DNA of 64,000 bases, from positions 434,001 through 498,000 of the forward strand of contig NZ_JABRWP010000001.1 in NCBI RefSeq assembly GCF_013249045.1, given 5' to 3'. Positions 53,817-62,410 of this stretch are shown here, piece by piece. The notes under the pieces are model-generated. The model was given only the letters and a program-made list of their open reading frames with translations. It was not told where the DNA came from and did no database searches. The number at the start of each line of letters is the position of its first letter. Positions within the stretch are counted from its first letter, which is position 1. Both the position numbers and the translations under genes were made by a program. The DNA is from Winogradskyella eckloniae (GTDB lineage Bacteria; Bacteroidota; Bacteroidia; Flavobacteriales; Flavobacteriaceae).

Positions 53817-53959
53817 GACATATTCTTTGAAAATACTAGTATTTATGCACTATTTTTTAATGAATTCAATTTTATTGAAAACATATACGACGTGAAAGAG
53901 AATAGTAGCGCATAATAACCTATAAAGGTGCTTGGTAAAATGTATAGCTAATACGTTTT

Positions 53960-54901
53960 TTACATCACGAATTTATTACTAATTGATTCGTTGTTGTGAA
54001 CATGATGCATCACTTCAGCAAACAGACTAGCGCAGGTTAAAACTTTTAGTTTTTTGCTTTCATTTTTTAAAGGGATAGAATCAGTAACTATTAGTTCTTC
54101 AAGTTTTGAGTTTTCTAATCTTTCATATGCTGCACCAGATAAAATTGGATGTGTACAAATAGCTCTTACACTTAGAGCGCCACGTTCCATCATTAAGTCA
54201 GCCGCCTTAGTAAGCGTACCAGCAGTGTCTACCATATCATCAACTAAAACAACATTTTTTCCGGTGACATCTCCAATAAGTTCCATATGCGAAATGACGT
54301 TAGCTTTAGCACGTTGTTTGTAACAAATAACAACATCGCTCTTTAACGCTTTTGAGTAGGCATATGCTCGTTTTGAACCACCCATATCAGGCGATGCAAT
54401 TGTTAAATTGTCTAAATTTAGACTTCTTAAATAAGGTAAAAATATGGTAGAGGCAAATAAATGATCTACAGGTTTTTCAAAGAACCCTTGAATTTGATCA
54501 GCATGTAAATCCATTGTGATGATGCGTGTAGCACCTGCCGCTTCTAACATTTTTGCTACTAGTTTTGCAGCAATAGGAACTCTGGGTTTATCTTTTCTAT
54601 CTTGTCTTGCCCAACCAAAATATGGCATTACAGCAGTAATGTGTCTGGCAGATGCACGTTTTGCGGCATCTATCATTAATAGTAATTCCATTAAATTTTT
54701 AGGACCAGGATGTGTAGACCCAATAATAAATACGCGTGTACCTCTTATAGATTCTTCGTACGAAGGTTGAAATTCACCATCACTATATGTTGATGTAATT
54801 ACATTACCTAGTTTAGCTCCATAGGCTTTTGCAATTTGTTCAGCAAGATCTGTACTTTGCGTACATGCAAAAAATTTCGCTTCTTTAGTTTCGTGTAACA
54901 T
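53960..54901 (-). CDS. prs: Ribose-phosphate pyrophosphokinase
   Basis: 313 aa. Features are the ATP loop YSDGEFQPSYEESIRG, ARQDRKDKPRVPI and the PRPP-binding motif VVLVDDMVDTAGTLTKAA. It makes PRPP for nucleotide, histidine and tryptophan synthesis. A -7-like TAAATTTG (minus strand, 54950-54957) is upstream with a short 16-bp spacer to a TTG. Confidence 0.96.
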   Translation of the reverse strand: MLHETKEAKFFACTQSTDLAEQIAKAYGAKLGNVITSTYSDGEFQPSYEESIRGTRVFIIGSTHPGPKNLMELLLMIDAAKRASARHITAVMPYFGWARQDRKDKPRVPIAAKLVAKMLEAAGATRIITMDLHADQIQGFFEKPVDHLFASTIFLPYLRSLNLDNLTIASPDMGGSKRAYAYSKALKSDVVICYKQRAKANVISHMELIGDVTGKNVVLVDDMVDTAGTLTKAADLMMERGALSVRAICTHPILSGAAYERLENSKLEELIVTDSIPLKNESKKLKVLTCASLFAEVMHHVHNNESISNKFVM

Positions 54902-55002
54902 TTGATATCAGTTATTTAGTTGATGGTTTGGTGCCCTTTAATTTTGATCCAAATTTAGAAAATTATTTTACTTCAATAAGTATTAATATGACTAAATTTT
55001 GA

Positions 55003-55032
55003 TTGTTTCACAGAAATAATTTTCTATTTTTG
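55003..55032 (+). promoter_or_regulatory. Promoter of tRNA-Leu
   Basis: TTG at 55003-55005, a 19-bp spacer, and TATTTTTG at 55025-55032: an excellent match to the Bacteroidota -33/-7 consensus, about 60 bp before the tRNA. Confidence 0.75.
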
Positions 55033-55091
55033 CAGTCCAAAAATTAATTCGCCAAAAATATAGTTGGCAAATTTATTTACCAATAAAAATC

Positions 55092-55173
55092 GCTCAAGTG
55101 GTGGAATTGGTAGACACGTTGGATTCAAAATCCAATGTCGCAAGACGTGTGGGTTCGATTCCCACCTTGAGTA
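55092..55173 (+). tRNA. tRNA-Leu(CAA)
   Basis: 82 nt, with acceptor arms GCTCAAG and CTTGAGT (G-T at the first pair), D arm GTGGAATTGGTAGACAC, anticodon stem TTGGA/TCCAA, loop TTCAAAA with anticodon CAA at 55126-55128, a long variable arm (TGTCGCAAGACG) and T arm GTGGGTTCGATTCCCAC. The discriminator is A. CCA is not encoded. Class II tRNA, decodes UUG. Confidence 0.96.
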
Positions 55174-55178
55174 CGGAA

Positions 55179-55208
55179 AGCTTTAACAGAAATGTTAGAG
55201 CTTTTTTT
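55179..55208 (+). terminator. Terminator of tRNA-Leu
   Basis: AGCTTTAACA-GAAA-TGTTAGAGCT (10-bp stem, one G-T) followed by seven T. Confidence 0.88.
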
Positions 55209-55398
55209 ATATCTGTACACTAAAAATATACTACTTGTTAGCGTTTCACTAATGCTATTCTAGAATCCTAGAAATATATAGAATAACGACATAACGTCTT
55301 AAAAATAGCTATTAAAAATATTAAAAGAAAAAAGATCTAGTTTTTATTAATTTAATTGCCTTATTTTTAAAGCAGCTAACTAATAAATAAACAACAAA

Positions 55399-56778
55399 AT
55401 GAATAAAAAAACTTACTTAATTCTCATTGCAGCTGTGTCTGCTTTGGGAGGATTGCTTTTTGGATATGATACTGGAGTAATTAATGGTGCACAATTTTAT
55501 CTAAGTAAATACTTTGAACTCGATGCAGCCACAAAAGGCTGGGTTGTCGGTAGTGCGTTATTAGGGTGTTTTGTAGGAGCCATAGTGGCTGGTCCTCTCA
55601 GTATAAAAATTGGTCGTAAATGGTCATTGATTATTTCAGCAATTCTATTTTCATTATCGGCTTGGGGTTCTGGTTTGCCTAATTTGTTCCCAGAAACTGT
55701 TAGTGTTCTCGTTTTATTTAGGATAATTGGTGGCTTAGGAATTGGAATTGCCTCTATGAATGCGCCAATGTACATCGCAGAAATTGCACCTAGTAATATT
55801 AGAGGACGCATGGTTACCTATTATCAATTAGCAATAGTGGTTGGTTTCTTTGTGGTGTTTTTAGCAACTTATTTTATTGGAAATGGCTTAACAGAAGTAG
55901 AGAACATAGCTTTTGGTTGGAAACGAATGTTTTGGTCAGAGTTAATACCAAGTGGCTTGTTTTTATTGTTAATGTTTTTTATCCCGAAAAGCCCGAGATG
56001 GTTGGCTTTAAAAGGACAAGAGGCAAAAGCATTAGAAGTATTAAATAAAATACATAGTAAAGACGCAGCTTTAATTGAAATTGAAGAAATTAAAACGTCC
56101 TTAAAAGCAGAAGGTAGCAACAAAATAAAAGTGAATTACTTCTCTAAGGCGATTTTTGCAATAATAATTATAGGTACAGGTCTTTCTGTATTGCAACAAT
56201 TTACAGGGATAAATGCTGTTTTGTATTATGGAGCGGATATTTTTGAAAAAGCTTTAGGTTTTGGAAAAGAAGATGTTTTGAAACAACAAATTTTGTTAGC
56301 GTTTGTTAATTTGGTGTTTACCTTTATTGCTATGTATACGGTGGATAAATTTGGAAGAAAACCGCTACTATATATTGGTTCTGTTGGTATGATTATAGGT
56401 TTTCTATTGTTAGCCGTATCGCTTCAATTAAATGCCGTAGGTGTTATTTCTCTAATAGGTGTGTTGGTTTTTATAGCATCCTTTGCCTTATCTATGGGAC
56501 CTGTGGTTTGGGTGCTGTTATCGGAAATGTTTCCTAATAAAATTAGAAGTGTGGCAATGTCTGTGGCTGTAGCAGCACAATGGGCTGCCAATTATGTGGT
56601 ATCGCAAACTTTTCCTGTTGTAATGGAAAGTGAAATGAATAATAATGCGACATGGAGTGGTTCACTACCATATTACATTTTTATTGCCTTTATCTTACTG
56701 ATTGTTATTATTACTTACAAGTTTATTCCAGAAACGAAAGGAAAGTCGCTAGAGGAAATCGAAACATTTTGGAAATAA
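55399..56778 (+). CDS. Sugar-porter MFS transporter
   Basis: 459 aa, 12 helices. Sugar-porter signatures: GGLLFGYDTGVINGA (helix 1), GRKWS, SPRWLALKGQ, QQFTGINAVLYYGADIF, DKFGRKPLL and the end PETKGKSLEEIE. It is a proton-sugar symporter of the XylE/AraE type for a hexose, pentose or inositol. It begins the catabolic gene run with PL6 322 bp downstream and may import a sugar acid released there; the substrate is not shown. Confidence 0.9.
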   Translation: MNKKTYLILIAAVSALGGLLFGYDTGVINGAQFYLSKYFELDAATKGWVVGSALLGCFVGAIVAGPLSIKIGRKWSLIISAILFSLSAWGSGLPNLFPETVSVLVLFRIIGGLGIGIASMNAPMYIAEIAPSNIRGRMVTYYQLAIVVGFFVVFLATYFIGNGLTEVENIAFGWKRMFWSELIPSGLFLLLMFFIPKSPRWLALKGQEAKALEVLNKIHSKDAALIEIEEIKTSLKAEGSNKIKVNYFSKAIFAIIIIGTGLSVLQQFTGINAVLYYGADIFEKALGFGKEDVLKQQILLAFVNLVFTFIAMYTVDKFGRKPLLYIGSVGMIIGFLLLAVSLQLNAVGVISLIGVLVFIASFALSMGPVVWVLLSEMFPNKIRSVAMSVAVAAQWAANYVVSQTFPVVMESEMNNNATWSGSLPYYIFIAFILLIVIITYKFIPETKGKSLEEIETFWK

Positions 56779-56874
56779 CAATGGATTATAAAGACGTATT
56801 TGTTTAGATAATTACCAAAATTGTATGCAAATTTAACCTGATAGATTCTTCTAGAATAAAAAAATAATCTATTT

Positions 56875-56899
56875 TTGGTTAACCAAATTGGTTAACCAG
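56875..56899. promoter_or_regulatory. Tandem TTGGTTAACCAA operators
   Basis: TTGGTTAACCAA (56875-56886) and TTGGTTAACCAG (56888-56899) are two nearly perfect palindromes, 13 bp between centres. The half-site TGGT/ACCA matches operators of GntR-family FadR-type regulators, such as ExuR/UxuR (TTGGTATACCAA), which respond to uronate metabolites. No regulator gene is in the window. Confidence 0.6.
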
Positions 56900-57057
56900 T
56901 TTTTGAATTTGAGGTTTAGAGTTGTTAAAGCTATTAAAAAACTGGATTTATAATTTAATTTTCATTTGTCTACAGTCTGCTAATTTATACAGTAATGGCG
57001 TTGGTTTTTGGGAATTACTCTATAGTGAAACAAGCTTTTTTTATGCGTTAAATACGA

Positions 57058-57070
57058 TACGCTAAGCGTA
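57058..57070. promoter_or_regulatory. Palindrome TACGCT-A-AGCGTA
   Basis: A perfect 6-bp inverted repeat around one base, 30 bp before the PL6 ATG. A second element TTATGCGTTAAATACGA just upstream resembles it. Possible operator or leader hairpin. Confidence 0.4.
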
Positions 57071-57100
57071 ATGTGATAATAATTTATATAAAAATTTAAA

Positions 57101-59410
57101 ATGAAAAATTACTTATTAATTTTTAGTCTTTTCTTAATATGTTTTTCCTGTGGCGAGAAAGCGAAAACAGAATCTAGTGCATTGGTTGCTAGCGCAGAAG
57201 AATTGCAGAGTGCTGTTGCCAATATTAAGCCAGGAGATGAAATAGTATTAGCTAACGGTATCTATAAAGACGTAGAAATTAAGCTCGTTGGGAAAGGTAC
57301 GGAAGAAGCTCCAATTATCTTAAGAGCAGAAACACCAGGTAAGGTGTTTATTGAAGGCGTCTCTAGTTTAGAAATTAGTGGAGATTATATAGAAGTAAGT
57401 GGTTTGTTTTTTAGAAATGGACATTCGCCAAAACCTAATGTTATTGCCTTTAGAACAAGTGAAAAGGAGGTTGCCAATCACTCTAAAGTAACGAACTGTG
57501 TTATTTTAGATTTTAACAATTTAGAACGTGACCAAGATAATCTTTGGGTACAATTTTACGGAAAACATAATGAATTAAGTAACTGTTACATTGCAGGTAA
57601 AACCAATGGAGGACCAACCGTAAGAGTAGATTTAAAAGGAAATCAAAGTATTAGAAACTATCACAAAATAATTAATAATCACTTTGGTCCAAGGCCAAGA
57701 AAAGGTGGAGCAAGAGGAGAAACCATTCAGTTAGGGAGTAGCTTCACGTCTATGTCGCCTAGTAATACGTTAATCGCTAACAACTTATTTGAAGAGTGTA
57801 ATGGTGAAGTAGAAATTATTTCGAGTAAAACCAATTTCAATATTATAAAGAATAACGTCTTTTATAAAAGTGAAGGTTCTGTGGTTACGCGTCATGGTAA
57901 CTACGTGACAGTAGATGGAAATTACTTTATTGGAGACGGAGTTAATGACCAATATGGAGGCATTAGAATTATCAACACAGGTCACTGGGTAATCAATAAC
58001 TTATTCTACAAAATAAAAGGAAAGAATTTTAGAAGTCCGATTGCGATTATGAACGGTATTCCAAAATCGCCATTAAATAGATACAATCAAGTAACTGATG
58101 TTGTTGTGGCTTACAATACGTTTGTAGATTCAGATTCGCCGTTGCAATTTGGCGTTGGTACCAATATTGCTCAAGCAGATGTCTTACCAAAATCTGAAAT
58201 TCGTTCTGCAAGGCCATTGAGAACTGAAGTTGTAAATAACGTCATTTATAATTCAGAAGGCGATGCTAACCCAATTATTGAGCACGATAAAGCAGATGGA
58301 GTAACCTTTGCAAGTAATGTTATAGATAACAATGGTGTAGACGTAAAAAACAACCATGGATTAATTACCAAAGAATTGTCATTAACAGATATCGGAACAG
58401 CACTTTCGGTGCCAACGTCTGGTTTTAGTGATGTAGAAGTTTATAAAGGCTATGATTTTGAATCTATATCAAATGATTTATTAGATGCTTCTAGAGAGAA
58501 ATCAAACCAAATAGGTGCGATTTTAAATGCAGAAAACATTAACTTAAGCCTATTAGATAAATCAAAATATGGTGCAGATTGGTATTCTAATGAAGTAGAA
58601 GAAAAAACACCAACATTGCATGCCGTGACTAGTGCTTCTGAATTAGAGGCAAAATTAAAAGCAGCTGAAAGTGGTGATGTATTAGAATTAAATGAAGGTG
58701 TTTATGAAATTTCAAAAGCAATAGTTATTAATAAATCGGTTACCATTCAATCTAAAGGAAATGTTGAAATTGTATATTCTGGAGCAGCAAATACACCAGC
58801 TGTAGAATTACAACCTTATGGTAAATTAACTTTAAAAGGAATTAAGTTAACAGGAACAGGTTCTCAATATGCTTTTGCTAGTTTAAAAGAGAACATGTCT
58901 AACCACTTTGGCTTAGATGTTATAGATTCTGAAATCAGTAATTTTAATTATGCACTAAAGGTATATAAGCAATCATTTTCTGAAGAAATTACATTTAAAA
59001 ACACAGCAATTTCTAACTGTGAAAACGGAATAGAATTATCAGAAGAAACAAACGATAGAGGCGATTATAATACAGAGTATTTAACCATTGATAATTGCCA
59101 ATTTACAAACGTAAAACAAAATGTGATTGATTATTATAGAGGTGGTTATGACGAATCTACAATTGGTGGTAATTTGTTAGTAACCAATAGTACATTTACT
59201 AATTGTGGTGCTAAAGAGAAAAACGGCATGTTATTAAATCACAGAGGTATTGTTAATGTAGATATCAATAACAACATCTTTAAAAATAATAATGTACAGT
59301 TTGTTTCAATACTTTGGGGCGCAAAAAATAATGTAGAATCTAATAATACGTTGTCTAATTCGGGTCAAATTAAAACTGAAGAAAATTTGAAGCAGAAATT
59401 GATGTATTAA
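57101..59410 (+). CDS. Alginate lyase, polysaccharide lyase family 6
   Basis: 769 aa lipoprotein (signal MKNYLLIFSLFLICFSC, cysteine 17). The first about 400 residues are a right-handed beta-helix of the PL6/chondroitinase-B type; the catalytic pair aligns as K243 (IISSKTNFN) and R264 (VVTRHGN), 21 residues apart as in chondroitinase B (K250/R271). Residues about 505-769 are a second beta-helix (VTSASELEAKLKAAESGDV onward), as in two-domain PL6 lyases such as AlyGC. It cleaves alginate at the outer membrane or in the periplasm. Confidence 0.9.
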   Translation: MKNYLLIFSLFLICFSCGEKAKTESSALVASAEELQSAVANIKPGDEIVLANGIYKDVEIKLVGKGTEEAPIILRAETPGKVFIEGVSSLEISGDYIEVSGLFFRNGHSPKPNVIAFRTSEKEVANHSKVTNCVILDFNNLERDQDNLWVQFYGKHNELSNCYIAGKTNGGPTVRVDLKGNQSIRNYHKIINNHFGPRPRKGGARGETIQLGSSFTSMSPSNTLIANNLFEECNGEVEIISSKTNFNIIKNNVFYKSEGSVVTRHGNYVTVDGNYFIGDGVNDQYGGIRIINTGHWVINNLFYKIKGKNFRSPIAIMNGIPKSPLNRYNQVTDVVVAYNTFVDSDSPLQFGVGTNIAQADVLPKSEIRSARPLRTEVVNNVIYNSEGDANPIIEHDKADGVTFASNVIDNNGVDVKNNHGLITKELSLTDIGTALSVPTSGFSDVEVYKGYDFESISNDLLDASREKSNQIGAILNAENINLSLLDKSKYGADWYSNEVEEKTPTLHAVTSASELEAKLKAAESGDVLELNEGVYEISKAIVINKSVTIQSKGNVEIVYSGAANTPAVELQPYGKLTLKGIKLTGTGSQYAFASLKENMSNHFGLDVIDSEISNFNYALKVYKQSFSEEITFKNTAISNCENGIELSEETNDRGDYNTEYLTIDNCQFTNVKQNVIDYYRGGYDESTIGGNLLVTNSTFTNCGAKEKNGMLLNHRGIVNVDINNNIFKNNNVQFVSILWGAKNNVESNNTLSNSGQIKTEENLKQKLMY

Positions 59411-59438
59411 AAAAGACCAATAAAAATAAATCTAAACC

Positions 59439-60485
59439 ATGAAGAAATTAATATTTTCATTATTAACCGTATTAACAATTGTTTCGTGTAAGGACAATTC
59501 TAAAGCAACTGAGAATACAGAAAAAGTAGTTAAAACAGAAGAGACTACTAAATATCCAAGTGATGTCCTTCCGTTTTTTGACCAATGGAGAATACTTTGT
59601 GGTGATGGAACAAAAGCAGAGGATTTAGTCAATTTTGAACACAAAGGTTTTTTTTATGTTGAACACGAAAATGATACAGATTGGGTTGTTTATAAAACGC
59701 CAAATTCTGGTATAACTTCGAGAACATCTAAAAATACTAGAACCGAAATGGGTCAGAAAAAGCATTGGAAACCTATGGAAGGTGGTAAATTAACCGGAAC
59801 ACTAAAAGTACAACATGTGTCTACCACTGGTGATGCTAGGGTGGCAGCTTCTTATTCTGTAGTGGTGGGTCAAATTCATGGAACAGAAGGCCATGAAAAT
59901 GAACCATTAAAAATATTTTACAAAAAATTTCCAGGGCATAAAAATGGTTCAGTTTTTTGGAATTATGAAATAAATACGGCAGGTGAAGACAACTCAAGTA
60001 GATGGGATTTTTCAACTGCGGTTTGGGGTAATGACATGTCTGTTGTCGGACCAAGTTCAGATACATATCCAGAAGAGCCTGAAGGAGGAATTGCTTTGGG
60101 AGAAGAATTTAGTTATGAAGTAAATGTTTATAAAGGTATCATGTATTTAACTTTTAAAAGTGACGGTCATGAGACTAAAATTTTTACAAAAAACTTAATG
60201 AAGTCAGAGTTTACAACAGAGTTACCGCAACAAATTAAAACCTTGTATGCCTCTATTGGTCGAGATGGATTAGAACGAGAAAGTGGTTATGCTGGTGAAT
60301 TACAAAATTTTAAACAAGGGGCTTACAATCAGACAAACGGAAAAAACCCAGAAGACAATTTAGTTTGGTACACAGGATCAGAAACTTATAATGGTGATAT
60401 AGAGAAACAATACGCCAACGGATGTTATACAGAAGTATGGTTTAGAGAAAGTTCTATTGGTGCAGCTACAGCAATAAACAATTAA
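59439..60485 (+). CDS. Alginate lyase, polysaccharide lyase family 7
   Basis: 348 aa lipoprotein (signal ending IVSC, cysteine 17). The three PL7 hallmark motifs are present: RTEM (R101-M104), QIH (Q145-H147) and FKQGAYNQ (residues 291-298, with Y296 as likely catalytic base). The jelly-roll domain occupies about residues 45-340. It cleaves alginate by beta-elimination. It follows the PL6 gene by 28 bp. A second PL7 gene starts at 63737. Confidence 0.93.
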   Translation: MKKLIFSLLTVLTIVSCKDNSKATENTEKVVKTEETTKYPSDVLPFFDQWRILCGDGTKAEDLVNFEHKGFFYVEHENDTDWVVYKTPNSGITSRTSKNTRTEMGQKKHWKPMEGGKLTGTLKVQHVSTTGDARVAASYSVVVGQIHGTEGHENEPLKIFYKKFPGHKNGSVFWNYEINTAGEDNSSRWDFSTAVWGNDMSVVGPSSDTYPEEPEGGIALGEEFSYEVNVYKGIMYLTFKSDGHETKIFTKNLMKSEFTTELPQQIKTLYASIGRDGLERESGYAGELQNFKQGAYNQTNGKNPEDNLVWYTGSETYNGDIEKQYANGCYTEVWFRESSIGAATAINN

Positions 60486-60495
60486 AACTAAAGCC

Positions 60496-62379
60496 TTGAA
60501 GAAAGTAATATTTGTTATGGGAGTTTCAGGTTGTGGAAAAAGCACAATAGGAAATTTACTGGCAAAAGAATTAAGTATTCCTTTTTTTGATGGAGACGAC
60601 TATCATCCGAAAAGTAATATTGAAAAAATGGCTAGTGGACAAGCCTTAAATGATCAAGATAGACAAGGTTGGTTGGAGACTTTGAATGCGTTAGCTAAAC
60701 AACAACTAAAAATAAATAGTTGTGTCATTGTCTGTTCGGCATTAAAGCAAAAGTATCGTACAATATTAAGTGATACTATTGAAGATGAAACAGAATGGAT
60801 ACATTTAGCAGGAACATTTAATCAAATTTTTGAAAGAGTAAATAGTCGGGCAAACCATTTTATGCCTTCAGAATTACTAAAATCACAATTTGAAACTTTA
60901 GAGCATCCTGAAAACGCTATAACAATGGATATTAGCTTAACTCCAGAGAATATTATTAAAAAGATAAAACACGATTTAATGAACACCTCAGAATTTGGAT
61001 TATTTGGTTTAGGCGTTATGGGTAAAAGTCTTTGTAGAAATTTAGCCAATAACGGATTTAAAATTTCTATGTTTAATAGACATGTAGAAGGCGTAGAGGT
61101 TGATGTTGCTAAAAATTTCAAAGCACAATACACCGAATTGTCACAGTCAAAAGCATTTGATGATATCGGAGAATTTGTAAATTCTTTACAGCAACCAAGG
61201 CGTATTATGCTTATGGTTAATGCTGGTAAAACGATAGACTATGTTATAGAAGATTTATTGCCTCATTTATCTGAAAATGATATTATCATTGATGGCGGAA
61301 ATTCAAACTATAAAAAAACAAAAGAACGTTACGATTACTTAAAATCAAAAGGTATTCACTTCATAGGAACAGGAGTTTCTGGTGGAGAAGAAGGTGCCTT
61401 AAAAGGGCCATCTATAATGCCGAGTGGAGACAAGGATGCGTACGATAAGGTAGCTCCATTTTTAGAAACCATTTCCGCTAAAGACAAAAACGGTTTACCA
61501 TGTTGTACGTATGTTGGTCCAGAAGGAAGTGGGCAATTTATAAAAATGGTACACAATGGTGTTGAATATGTAGAAATGCAACTTTTGGCAGAAGTGTCTA
61601 CTATTTTAGAAGCTTTAGGTCAAAATCCTGATGAAATTTCTCAGACTTTAGAGTCTTGGCATAATTCGGCAAGTAGCTATTTATTAGAAATAACAACGTC
61701 AATCTTTAAAAAGAAAGAAGGGAATGATTGGTTGGTGAAAAAGATTTTGGATAAAGCAGGAAATAAAGGAACCGGAAACTGGACTACCATTGCCTCAGCG
61801 GAATTAGGTGTGCCAAGTACACTTATCAGTTCAGCTTTATTTTCAAGATACATTTCTTTTTATAAAGATGAAAGATTACAACTAAGTGATTTGTTTAATA
61901 CAGAAAAGACTTCAGCATTAAATATAACAACAAATGAGATTTTAGAAGCTTTTCAATTTGCAAGGATTATAAACCATTATCAAGGTTTTAAACTCATATC
62001 AGAAGCTTCAATTAAATTTGAATGGCATCTTAATCTTAGTGAGATTGCTAGAATATGGACAAACGGTTGTATCATTAGGTCTACGTTAATGGAAGAATTA
62101 GTCGGTGTTTTTAAAGAAACAACTAATATTCTAACACATACTGACTTTATAAACCAAGTGCAAAAATTTAAACCTTCAACAAAGAAGGTAGTTTCAGAAT
62201 GTTTATTAAATGATTTAACAACTCCAGCATTAAGTGAAGCCGTTCAGTTTTTAAATGGAATTACAACACAATATGCTTCGGCGAACGTTATTCAGGCGCA
62301 ACGCGATTATTTTGGAGCACATACTTATCTAAGGCTAGATGATAATTCAGGAAAAAGTTATCATACTAACTGGATATAG
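60496..62379 (+). CDS. Gluconokinase/6-phosphogluconate dehydrogenase fusion
   Basis: 627 aa, TTG start at 60496; no ATG would keep the P-loop. Residues 1-160 are a complete GntK-type kinase: P-loop GVSGCGKST (9-17), FDGDDYHPKSNIEKM and QDRQGWLETL. Residues about 162-627 are a full 6-phosphogluconate dehydrogenase: GLGVMG dinucleotide motif, VSGGEEGALKGPSIMPSG, signature AGNKGTGNWT and C-terminal QAQRDYFGAHTYLR. One chain could turn gluconate into 6-phosphogluconate and then ribulose 5-phosphate. It lies 10 bp after the PL7 gene, so probably the same operon. Confidence 0.9.
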   Translation: MKKVIFVMGVSGCGKSTIGNLLAKELSIPFFDGDDYHPKSNIEKMASGQALNDQDRQGWLETLNALAKQQLKINSCVIVCSALKQKYRTILSDTIEDETEWIHLAGTFNQIFERVNSRANHFMPSELLKSQFETLEHPENAITMDISLTPENIIKKIKHDLMNTSEFGLFGLGVMGKSLCRNLANNGFKISMFNRHVEGVEVDVAKNFKAQYTELSQSKAFDDIGEFVNSLQQPRRIMLMVNAGKTIDYVIEDLLPHLSENDIIIDGGNSNYKKTKERYDYLKSKGIHFIGTGVSGGEEGALKGPSIMPSGDKDAYDKVAPFLETISAKDKNGLPCCTYVGPEGSGQFIKMVHNGVEYVEMQLLAEVSTILEALGQNPDEISQTLESWHNSASSYLLEITTSIFKKKEGNDWLVKKILDKAGNKGTGNWTTIASAELGVPSTLISSALFSRYISFYKDERLQLSDLFNTEKTSALNITTNEILEAFQFARIINHYQGFKLISEASIKFEWHLNLSEIARIWTNGCIIRSTLMEELVGVFKETTNILTHTDFINQVQKFKPSTKKVVSECLLNDLTTPALSEAVQFLNGITTQYASANVIQAQRDYFGAHTYLRLDDNSGKSYHTNWI

Positions 62380-62410
62380 AACCAATAACTACTAATCAAC
62401 AACTAATAAT

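Larger units (their letters stand above)
56779..57100. promoter_or_regulatory. Regulatory region before the PL6 gene
   Basis: A 322-bp gene-free stretch. It contains two TTGGTTAACCA palindromes, a TACGCT-A-AGCGTA palindrome near the gene start and AT-rich DNA. This is probably the main promoter for the alginate-lyase genes. Confidence 0.6.

Noticed and set aside
55260-55300. TCTAGAATCCTAGA palindrome-like stretch before the MFS gene
   Set aside because: Imperfect and built from AT-rich words; a partial echo near 56850 is too weak to call an operator.
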